Assembly (NCBI GenBank): GCA_014898415.1
Contig: RCTD01000001.1
Span: forward strand, 3,658,001-3,722,000
Length of the DNA: 64,000 nucleotides
Origin: Stromatinia cepivora
Lineage: Eukaryota > Ascomycota > Leotiomycetes > Helotiales > Sclerotiniaceae
Direction: 5' to 3'
Shown: positions 50,441-61,600 of the stretch, piece by piece
Position numbering within the stretch: the first letter of the stretch is position 1
Layout: the number at the start of each line of letters is the position of its first letter
The notes under the pieces: model-generated
What the model was told of the DNA's origin: nothing
Database searches by the model: none
Seen by the model: the letters and a program-made list of their open reading frames with translations, nothing else
Made by a program: the position numbers and the translations under genes

Positions 50441-53400
50441 AATTCTTATATGTTAAGGAATTCAATAATTTGAAGTCTATACAGAATCTCAAATTACTAT
50501 TGGGTTTTTTGATGAATAGAATAAATATAATATAAAGAACTTAACTAAATTTAATAAAACCTTTGTTGAAATTATTTATAATATATTCTTTAACAATTTC
50601 CAATTGTTCCAAAGATATTTTATAAAGTAGATTATAATACAAAATTTGTTCTTCTTCGTTTTCTAATATGATTTTATAATTATAAGATTGGTTAAAAGGC
50701 AAGATATTTGATTTATACTTAGAAAAGATTTAATGATATTATCGATATTCAAATAGTATTTCAGATTCTGAATCGATTTCGGATAATATTCGATCGAATT
50801 TCTTTCGAACTTTTGTATTCTTGAATTCGATCAAGGCAACCAATACTCTTTCTTCTATATATCATTCGTTCTATTAGAAGTTTATTACATTATCGAATTC
50901 TTTTAAAATAATAATAAAGAGTTTAATTTGTTCATCTTTTTTATATTCTAATTAGAACTTATCGGGTTTGAGTATATATAAATCGAGGATTTTGAATGAT
51001 ATATAGAAAAGGCATTTGTAGATCTATAATAATGATATAATTAATTGAAAAGGAAATAGATTGAATTTAAAAGGAATCAGAACCTCTTCCTTTTCAACAA
51101 GAATCTGTATTGTATTTATATTTGAAGATTTTTGTTGTATATTATCAACTACGATTGATCTGCTCAATTGTAAATCTCTTTGATTCCAATATTCTTCGAA
51201 TTGGTCATTTTGTCGATCAATATCTTATTGGATTAATTAATCGATCTTTTGTTTGCGAAAGAATGATTAGATAATAAAGAGATTATTTGAATAAAAAATA
51301 ATACAGGGTCTCTCTTTAGGCTATTTAAAATATCTATTGAAGCAATTGAGCTTTGTTCGAATCTTTGATAATTAAAGTCTACCTAAAATAACATTATAAT
51401 TTTTTAATTCAATAATAAGGAAAGGGATAAAAGATTGTTTACGATTATCGATTATTAAATTAAAGAATGTAAAATAGATAATGATATGGTTTTGTATATC
51501 ATTATATTCTTTAATTTTAATTGAAGTTTTAAACAATATAATTCTGGGTTTAAATATAGGAAATAAACAAATAAGGAATATAGTATTAATAAAAGCAAAT
51601 CTATTTGCTTCAAAATCAATGAATGTTTTTGATTGATAAATATAATTATTTTTCGAAAGGTTACAGGGGAGAATGAATACTTTTCTTTTTATAAGTTTAA
51701 TTAGATTAAGAAATCTTATATTTTGTATAATGTTTAGAATGGAAACAGAGTTTAAATGTTTGGTTTTAAACACTTTTCTTTTTCTAAGCAGGTATTCTGT
51801 ATAGCTTTAACTGTAGTTTTTGGACTGATATCTTCTTCAGCATCCCGATATTCTTCGAATTCTTTTGCTTCTTTTTGTACTGTTTCGATTTTATTGAGGT
51901 TATCGATACAAGGTATCGATATATATATTGTTCTAGAAGAGGAAGAAGGCGATAAGCATTTGAAGTTCGAATAATTATTGGATACAGCGGGGTCGGTGTA
52001 TCCGGGAGGGGTATTCCGGGGTGGAAATGGTTTCGGGAACATAGAGATTCCAAAATTGGAACTATTAAAGCTCCGAAAGGGTTGCAAAGGGTTCGTAGTA
52101 ACTATTGGTTTGCAAATAACTACAAGGGTTTCTCAATTAATATAGTATCGGTTTTGTTTTTATAATGAAATTTCGTTTTGATCTATTTTAATAAATATAT
52201 TTATAAGTTCTTCTATAATTTTACAATCCTTAATGAATATTACTACTATTTGTAAAAGAAAATTGGAAATCTTTTATTCGAGATTCTTAAATAGGATTTT
52301 ATTATCGGTAATTTCCATTTGGATAATAAGTAATCTGAACTTTCTATATCATTTTAAGAAGTTGTTATATCGAATTGTATTAAGCATAATTTATATCTTG
52401 TATTGAAAACGAATATCATCGATTTCAGCTGAATTCCGATAGATCGCTATAAATTGTTCGATCAATTCGAATACCGTGAATCGGGGCACTCGTATATAAA
52501 AAATATGATAATATACTTGTATTTCTGATTCGATTTGATTGATTATATATACACAATATTGTATTTCACTTTTAAATAATATAATATACAACTTGAATCG
52601 TTCTATAACCAATAATTACCACAAATTAACTTTAAATTCAATATCATCGTTAAATTTAATAATAAGATTTATAGGTTTTGATATATATATATTTTATTGC
52701 GAATTATGATTAACACAGGAATACAATCTTGACCAATTAGATCGGTTTTTTGAATAAAGGGACCCCTGATTATTAGATAAATCGTCATTTCCTGAAAGGG
52801 AAGAAGAATCTTTAGAGGATTTTGGATGATTAGATTATCTGATCGAAGTTTTCTTTCTTTGATTTCGGGATCTTTGGATTTACTTGAATAAAGGTCCTTA
52901 AATTTCGATTGAAAGAATAAGAGAAGTTCCAAATACTGCTATTGATCTGAATATCTATATAAACATCATTTGAGGTTTAAAAGGAGATTACATTATTATA
53001 GAGTTCATCATCATTATAGTTTTCAATTATCGATTTTCCTTTTTCAAATTTATAACCATTGTATAAAGATCTTATAATTGTAATAATGGTTCGAAAAAAG
53101 TGATTGAACCATTAAGAATATTAGCTTTATATATTGAAATCTTCTTTTTATCAGTTTTCTTTCTTTTAATAATAATATTATCCAATCTTGTATTTATATT
53201 TTCTTCAAAGGGTTATTGAAATAATTGAGGAGAAGGAGAGGGTTCCTTAGAATATATTTTCGAAGGTTCAGAGTATACAGAAAAAGGAGTTTATTGTATT
53301 ATGAAAGTGATGATATATTTCTAAAGGGGTTTATCTTTATTGATTAGATCGGAATAGATCTTTTTCCTTTGAATATAACATTTGTAAAAGTTCACCTAAA

Positions 53401-53474
53401 AAGGTATTATTAAAATGAGGTATTATTTGGGAGGCCACCAAATGGCCGGACGCTTATAAATGAATTGTAGATAA

Positions 53475-53756
53475 TGTGATGTATAAAAACTGTAGTAAAG
53501 CTGAATAAATAGGATCAATTATATTCTTTAGAATCTATAACTGAAGAATTATGATTTGTAAAGAACAACTAGATATATATATATAAATATCCATTTGTAA
53601 ACTGCGGGGTTGTGTGTATGTGTTATTAGGGTTACCATTTTATTGTACTAAATCGTATGAATCGTAACGTATGTACACGGACGATCAGCTTATCAATGGA
53701 TGTGGGAGATAAGAGGTATCACATGGTTAGCCTCCTGTGGTTCACGATTCGTGACA
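53475..53756 (-). repeat. 5' LTR of the gypsy element
   Basis: 282 bases, the same length as the other copy and clearly alignable throughout. The two copies differ mainly by C/T and G/A exchanges. Confidence 0.93.
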
Positions 53757-55438
53757 ATAATAAAGAATCAAAACGATCTTTTTTTTATAATCCGTATTCA
53801 ATGATTGAAATAATATTTATATTTGAAAAATAAATATTAATTTTAAGGAATTTAGAATTCAATTAATTTAAAGAATAATTTATTTGTTTTTATTCAAGCT
53901 GTATTTATTTCAAATACCGATTTAATGAATGAATCTATTTATATTTAGATCGATTAATTTTCAATTAAACTTTTTATTTTACTTTTTGTTATTGATTTTT
54001 AAACCAAATATGATCAAAAAAAGTAAATACAATATTAAAAGGAATTTTCGGAATATTTTGTAGTAATTTAATTTAGGGAAAAAATGAATGAAGATATTAA
54101 AATAAAAGATTTTAATGATAATATATTGAGATTCATTTTTAATAAATTTATTATTTCATTTCCAATTATTTTTTAAGAAATCCTCTTTGAATTTATCTTT
54201 CTTCAATTGAAATATCAATATAGATAACAAAAGTATATATAGAATCATAAAGTATTTTGTAATATTTATAAATAAATCGAATTGTTAATTGATTAAATTT
54301 ATATTATAAAATTATTCATTCTCAATTAAGGTATTATAATTTTTTCATTTAAAATGATTATTAATATATTTAAAAAGAAATTTGTATTTATAATAATTAT
54401 TATTAAGTTTATAATATTATAAGAATATCAATCTATTCTAATATAAACTTTATTCAACAGAATCGATCCTATCAAATGATATAAGAATTGAATTATAATT
54501 TATATTAAAACTTTTATATATAAAATCATTAAAATATAAAATGAAATTATTATTAATATTTTCCTATAAATTATTAATATTAGAATATTCTTAATTTAAA
54601 CAAATATTATAATCATATAGATCGAAATAAATAATTAATTTGGATCATCTAATCTCTTATTTAAACAATTCGGAAATATTTTTGAAAGATTAATTTTTCA
54701 GAATTCTATTTTTTTAAAATCTATAAAAAGAATATACTTTATATTTATTTCTTTTTAAAATAATAAAAAGTTTAAAAAAATAAAAGAAATATCAATTCTA
54801 AAAATAATTAAAGGATCAAGAAAATCTGGGAATATCCTTGCAAAATCGAATCCGAATGAAATAATGGATTTGATTATAATTATATTGTTTATAATTATAA
54901 AATTATCGAATTAATATTTATTAGAAAAATTAGTTCATTATTTAAAAGAATATTCAATAAAAACGAATTATAAATAATTAAAGATTGAATAAGATTGTAT
55001 TTATAAAAACAATTTTATTTTAATTGAATCAAAAGAAAATAAATGAAAAGTTTTATTAATCCTTTAGAATCTTTAATTAATATTATTATTCTGGATATTC
55101 AAGATAATTAATCAAAAATCTATTTTATAATTATAAAAATATATTATCTTTTTAATAATATTTTGTTTGATAATTATAATATTATATATATTATAAATAA
55201 TATCTTTCTATTGAATAATCATTGATATCAATTATCTAATTCTAATAATCTTGTAAAAACAAATATTTTTAGCTTTCAAATTTTAGAATATAAGATTTAT
55301 ATTATCAAAAGAATCATTAAAAAAGAAAATTATTTTAATAATAATTTGATCTTGAATAATATAATATTTATCTTTGGTTTTTATATCAATATCATCTTGA
55401 AAATTTGATTAAAGAAAACTGACTTATAATATGAGAAA
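53757..55438. repeat. AT-rich RIP-type block
   Basis: Almost pure A/T with stops in all frames. I cannot assign it to an element with confidence. Confidence 0.6.
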
Positions 55439-55710
55439 GTTGGGATATCAAGGCCTAACACATAGCTAGTTCATAGTCATATAATCATATGATTCTTTAT
55501 AGTTAGATATAAAAGAGAGTTTTACTTTTTTTTCCTTAAAAGAAATCAATCGTTTTTCTATTAGTCTTTTTGTACTCCATTTATATACAATCCAAATCAT
55601 TATCTAAACCTATTAGTTTTACTATTTGAAACCTTTACAATATAATCTAATCAATTCCAATTCCTATTTCCCTTTACAATATATTATCAGGATATATATA
55701 TTTCGATCTA
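55439..55710 (+). repeat. copia-type LTR or LTR fragment
   Basis: Begins GTTGGGATATCAAGGCCTAACA, typical of Ty1/copia LTR starts (TGTTGG...) with the first T missing. It contains TATAAAAGAGAG as a likely promoter and a pyrimidine-rich tract. It is the inverted partner of 43300-43570 and less mutated. The right end is not defined. Confidence 0.6.
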
Positions 55711-56030
55711 TCTCTTTCATAATAATGATCTATACTGGATTCGAATTATACAGTTTACATTATACAAATATATTTACAAGGAAATTATAATTGAAAAGAA
55801 AGTAGAATTAGTAATTTATAAATAAAGGAATGGGATTGATCTTGAAAGAATAACCCTTTCAAAAATATAGAATTACTAAACTCTGAATAAGGAAGTTTTG
55901 ATCATTGAAGCTTTTTTATTCGTATTTATCTATTATATCGAAAACGAATTATTTTTCAATAGAATTATTATTCTATTTTTTACTTTAAAAGGAATATATC
56001 GATGAAAATCCTATTCAGGGATGCAATTAG

Positions 56031-56339
56031 TGTCACGGAAAGCCCTGTGATCCCCTGTATCTTATGAAGGATCAAAGCGTATGCTTTCCAATCGGAATGA
56101 AGAATCTACTAGCCCTTACCAATCTACCAATTGATAAAATGATCCTGATATCCTAATAAACAAAGATCTAGTCTAATTAAGGTGCATATTGGCTAGATAA
56201 CCATTCATTTGTTCTATATATACAGCTCTTGATTCATATAATTAAGGGCAAATCATTCAATTCTTTTACTTTACTAATCATGTGTACCATCTATTCCCCG
56301 ATCCCTGAAAGTGCTCTGTAATCATACTATCCCGTGATA
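56031..56339 (+). mobile_element. solo LTR, 309 bases, with target duplication
   Basis: TGTCACGG...CCCGTGATA, flanked by ATTAG on both sides (56026-56030 and 56340-56344). The ends are near-mirror (TGTCACGG and CCCGTGA). Base composition is normal compared with its surroundings. This indicates loss of a full element by LTR-LTR recombination. Confidence 0.93.
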
Positions 56340-56344
56340 ATTAG

Positions 56345-58043
56345 TAATGCCAAGAATGTATTAGAATTTCAAATACAATGGAATCCTTATTTATAAATGA
56401 GTTATTTATCTCTGCAAGCAAGAAAACTTTAATTCTGAGAACGATCTTGATTGAATACAATTAATTATATTGAAGGACCTTGAATGTTTTATATATTTTT
56501 AGAATTATTTAAATGCTTAAATATATATTAAAGCAATAAAAAGGATTAAATATAATATATTAAATTATCATCCTTAATATAAACAACCAAAAATTTAAGA
56601 TATATCTTAAAAAAACTTTTAGCTAAAGGATTTGAGATTCATATATTCTTTTGGAAAAAGGAAAACCCTAAAAAGGATTATATATACCTTCCCCTTTCTT
56701 TTGAAGATTTATTAAAGGAAAACTATAAATACTGAAAGTTATCAAAAACCAAATATTGAATCAGATTCTAACGAATCGGATACTTTTCAATCAAATTATA
56801 ATAATATAATGAATAACTTTGATCTATTTATAAGATTGAATCTCCTACAAAATATTCCTTAAAGATTAAAGGATAATACTATTGCCCTAATTATCGATTT
56901 TTTTAAATTCATTAAAGAATTCTTTATTGATAATAACAGAAATCCTATTAAAAAAGAAGAAAAAATAAAGAAAACTAAAAAAGAAAAAGAAGTAAATCAA
57001 TAATAACAAAATCTATCAAAAATTCTATTTATTGTTTATATTAAAAATTATATATAGATATTTTTTATTATATTATATATTAAGAGTATTATTATTCTTA
57101 TTTTCAATGAAATCGATATATTTAACTTTTTTATAATTTGGGATACCTTATAAATTGATTGTAATATATCCAATAAGAAAATACGAATTCGATTTCCTTA
57201 ATATTATAATTATATTATTACTATCCAAATCAAATTTATATTGGAATATAATTTTATTAGATATAATTGAAAAGAAAAATTGAAATCAATATTATTTCGA
57301 TATTTTCGTGATTACAATATTTAGTAAATAATAGATATCCAAAATTTTCTTGATCAATTTGTTAATAATTAATGTAATAAAAATGAAAGGGATTATAATA
57401 CAAATCCAACAATAATAAAGAATTATATTGCCAAGTTTATATTTTCGATTATTCAATTTATTGATAATTATATAATCATCGAATTCGAAACTAAAAGGAT
57501 ATTTCTATATAATTTGTATATCTAAATAAGAAAGAAGATTATTAAATAATTTAAAGTTGATTTTGATAATCCTGCTTTTATGAATTTCAAAAGAATGATA
57601 AATGAAATTTACAAATAATACTTTTCTGAAGATTCTATTATCCGAATTTACAAAAGATCAAAATCTTATTAGATTACTGTTTCCCAGGTTATATATAAAT
57701 ATATAAAAACCCTATTTGTCTTTAATACTAATATAAAGCCTTATTCTCAAAAACGAGAGATAAAGAATACTATAGATGAAATCATTAATCTTTTGGATAA
57801 ACTCAATATGAATTATCTAAAGACGAGAATCAAAAATATAAAGAACTCGAAATTATCCTTTTCATTATTATAACATCAAACTATTTATCGAAAAAGCAAT
57901 ATAAGATATAATGATTATTTTATTTAGAATAAACAAAAAGGGATTCTTTTTGATATAAATAGAATTTATAAAAAAGATTATCTTTATTATTATTATTTTG
58001 AAAGATCTTTTTATAATGATAATTATATTATGAAATAAAATTG
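56345..58043. repeat. AT-rich block between two solo LTRs
   Basis: Plus-strand translation at about 56640-57000 keeps a fairly long Ser/Asn/Lys-rich text broken by few stops, perhaps a gag remnant. No recognisable enzyme motifs. Confidence 0.5.
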
Positions 58044-58352
58044 TGTCACGGAAAGCCCTGTGATCCCCTGTATCTTATGAAGGATCAAAGCGTATGCTTT
58101 CTAATCGGAATGAAGGATCTTCTAGCCCTTACCAATCTACCAATTGATAAGGTGATCCTGATATACTAATAAATAAAGATCTAGTTTAATTATAATGTAT
58201 ATCGGCTAAATAACCACTCATTTGTTCTATATATATAGCTCTTGATTTATATAATCAAGGGCAAATCATTCAATTCTTTTACTCTGCTAATCACGTGTAC
58301 CACCTATTCCCCGATCCCTGAAAGTGCTCTGTAATCATACTATCCCGTGATA
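58044..58352 (+). mobile_element. second solo LTR, 309 bases, with target duplication
   Basis: Same length and orientation as the copy at 56031 and nearly identical to it. Flanked by AATTG on both sides (58039-58043 and 58353-58357), so it is an independent insertion rather than the partner LTR of one element. Confidence 0.93.
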
Positions 58353-58435
58353 AATTGCTTTAAAAAGATTGATAATATTAATGCTGGATTGTATTATTAT
58401 AATAAATACAGAGTCTTTATATTTGATTCTAAAAG

Positions 58436-58617
58436 TGTTGGAACACATGACTGACGAAATACGTGACACCATCATATGTTTCCCCCACATCGTAAATGGG
58501 ATGGCAGCGTCTATATAGATTAATAGAACCCCATTATACAAAAAGGTTAAATAGAATAATAAAATCATCTTTATTCTATATGCGTTTTGTGTATACACCC
58601 CCTTACAAAGTTTATCC
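58436..58617 (+). repeat. candidate 5' LTR of the copia element
   Basis: About 182 bases from TGTTGGAACACATGACTG to CCCCCTTACA, richer in G+C than its surroundings and containing TCTATATAG as a likely promoter. The matching 3' LTR would be outside the window, so the extent is provisional. Confidence 0.5.
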
Positions 58618-61600
58618 AATATTGATCAGTAATTGATAAGATTCAATCACAGAACGACAAAATCAAACCCAATAAGAAGAGATATCTTTTGAAAAGATAG
58701 ATAAGATTATATTAGATTAAGTTTATATACGATCTGTATAGAAGAATTAGAATACTATATTCCCCATACTATTTTCTTCAAAATATATACTAAAAAGGGA
58801 TCTCTAATTATAATTGATTTCTTCAGAATAGTTTGATTTTATATCGATTCTATTTGTGTCCATTATACTCTTATATATATTATACAACAAATCTATTCGA
58901 TATAATATGATATTGAATTATAATATTCAATATGGTTTTTCCAATCCTTGAATCACTTTTGTACGAAGTGGATACTGAATTTTGGGGGAAACAATTGAAT
59001 TCAAATTCAGAATTCACTGAATCCCAAGTGAATGTTGATATAATTATGTGGTTTGTTAATTCACAATTCAGAAGGTATAAAGGGTAAAGGCTATAAGAAG
59101 AATTTTAAGAGTGGTATAAAGGCTGGACAGATGTTATATTCAAAATCGCATATCGCGAAGTTTTCAAATTCGTATGAATTCAATTTATTCTGTATGGCTT
59201 TTAGGTCCGATAAACAAAAGGGAGTAATAGCTATGCAAAAGTATTTGTTGAATTTATTTCGAAAGATAAATCAGATGAATGTATGAAAGAAGTTCAAGAA
59301 GAAGTAAATCGATTGAAAGAAGAATATATGGATATGTACGAAATCATTGCATCGAAGAAATCGATCAAAATTCAAGTTTCATTTATACCAAAGCTTTCTG
59401 AGCAAATACGATAAAATAAATAATAGTAACGAAATCAAAGTCAATTCCCTTTTGATTTTATAATGCTAAATCGTATAACAAGGCAGAACATATTTTATAT
59501 AGTATATGAATGAAACCTTCTCCCAGATCTTATAAAAATATATAATAATAATGAATTCAAATATAATGGCGGGGAGTACAATTTTCTGAATAAGAAACTG
59601 CAGATATTCTATAAATTTTATAACAAAATTGGAATTCATTTAAATAAATACAAAACAGTGTTTTCGATAATGCTTCAAGGTTTTATATTATCATTTTATT
59701 TCGATAAAATTAGTAATAGAAAATTGAAATTCGAAGAAATGATTATATTTACGAAAATGTATTTTGAAATAGAAGAAAGATGTTAGAAATATCTCATCGA
59801 ATAATGTAATATAATATTTCTATAGATTATACAAAAGTACTCTGACAAATCATTTTTGGAACAATTGGAAAAGCTTTTCGATATGTTTTGTATATTATAA
59901 TATGAATTGGTAGATTTATATCAATTAGAATTGATATTAAAAGATCAGATTATAAATATTTGTTGCGATGTCCCTGAATGTAATTTCGTTTTGTTATGTT
60001 CTATTACGATGTACGAAGGCTTTTGTGCTGATTTTCGAAATACTATTGGTCAAATTGAAAGAATGCGATTAACGAATACCTATATTGCAGATTCGATAAT
60101 TAATAATCTATTAGGTATGGAAATATACTGGACGGATTGTATATATGGTGATCAAGGTTTATACAGAAATCGAGGATAATATAGAGTTCGATCAAAAGGC
60201 AGATTCACCTTTTTTCGTTTATATTCATCAGCAAATTCATCAAAAAGACCTCAATACTTTCAAATACTATTATATATATCAATTCAGAAATGCTTTGTAT
60301 GTAAGTAATTAGGATGCTGATCGATAAATTATATGAAAAAGGAATAAAAGACGAAATTCAATCAATATATAGTAGAACAAGAAATGGATGAAGAAATATT
60401 CGAGTAATATCTTTTGAAATATGAAAGTGTATTCGAATCGCAATACGAAAAGAACGAAATATCAGAAGAAAACGACACTTTCGAATATCTCTAAACTGAA
60501 TTTTCAAATAATCAAATGATTCAATTCGAGATATATTTTATTGAAATAGGTTCTGTTAATGGAATGTATATTGTAGAATTATTAAGGAGATAATCATTGA
60601 TATATATATATCTACAAAATGATCAATTCAATTAATCGTATGAAAAATACGAAAAGAGCGATAATCCAAATGAAGTTTTCCAATTTCAAGATCGATATTC
60701 AGCAAACGCATTTCAAGGTATCATTCTAGATACAGATGTATCAGAAGTATCAACAATAGAGGAATTTCAGGTGTAGATATTAGAAAAAGAGAAAGGTATT
60801 TCATATACGAAAGGTGTTGAATATAATATCAAATTCGGAAAAGGAATTGTATGATTGTAAGGAGATATTACTGTCCAAACACTAATTGGAATCATTATGT
60901 TTTTCATTGTACCAACAAACATTCCATTTTTTATGTATATATAGGATATGGATCGCCTATATATTATATTCAATAACATATCAAATATACTAAAGCAAAA
61001 TGATAAGATTATTCCTATTGTACGAAAATAAGGATATTCTTTTATACTTCTCGATTAAATAAAAGAGACGATGATATATTATCATTTGATAGAAACTGAA
61101 TTTCGATAAATATATCGAAGATTTGGATATCTTTTTATACGAAAACTCATTAATATATTCAATTGTACAAAGTATACAGATATTGATTTTCAGATGATCA
61201 AAAAACTTAACAAAGTATACAAACATTATTAATTTCATATAAAATCTTCAGAACATTTCAAATTCATAATAAAAGATGATATCGAATTCAATTATTCAAT
61301 TATTCTGGATATATTCTATATTGAAGGAAAACCTATTCTTTATATTATCGATGAAGCTATTATATACAATATTGCTATATTTGTATAAGATATAAATATA
61401 AAGATAATTTGGAATACAATTCGGAAATACTGGATCGATATATATTTTAACCTATCAGATCATATATCTCATAATACAAATATAAATTTTATATCGACCG
61501 AATTTCAATAAAAGGCGAAAGCTCTTCAAATCGATATTCGCGAAATCCTTGTAGAAGTTTACAATGTAATTAATAAAGTCGAGAGATTTTATATACTTAT

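Larger units (their letters stand above)
46715..53756 (-). mobile_element. complete Ty3/gypsy LTR retrotransposon, RIP-degraded, minus strand
   Basis: The 7042-base element is bounded by two 282-base direct LTRs (46715-46996 and 53475-53756), both starting TGTGA and ending GTGACA, and by a perfect 5-base target duplication ATAAT (46710-46714 and 53757-53761). The polypurine tract of the minus strand appears as CCCCCCCC at 47001-47008 just beside the left LTR, which is therefore the 3' LTR. Reverse transcriptase is readable on the minus strand at about 50440-49970: LIDKTLSQLSGAKVFTKFDI, FRTRYRLYKYKIILFGLMNN and the catalytic YLDDILIYSE. A Pro/Ser-rich ORF at 52087-51752 lies in the gag-to-pol side. 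Frames are broken by many stops, most explicable by C-to-T changes. Confidence 0.93.

Noticed and set aside
56031..58352. One 2.3-kb element bounded by the two 309-base LTRs
   Set aside because: Each copy has its own different 5-base target duplication, so they are two independent solo LTRs.
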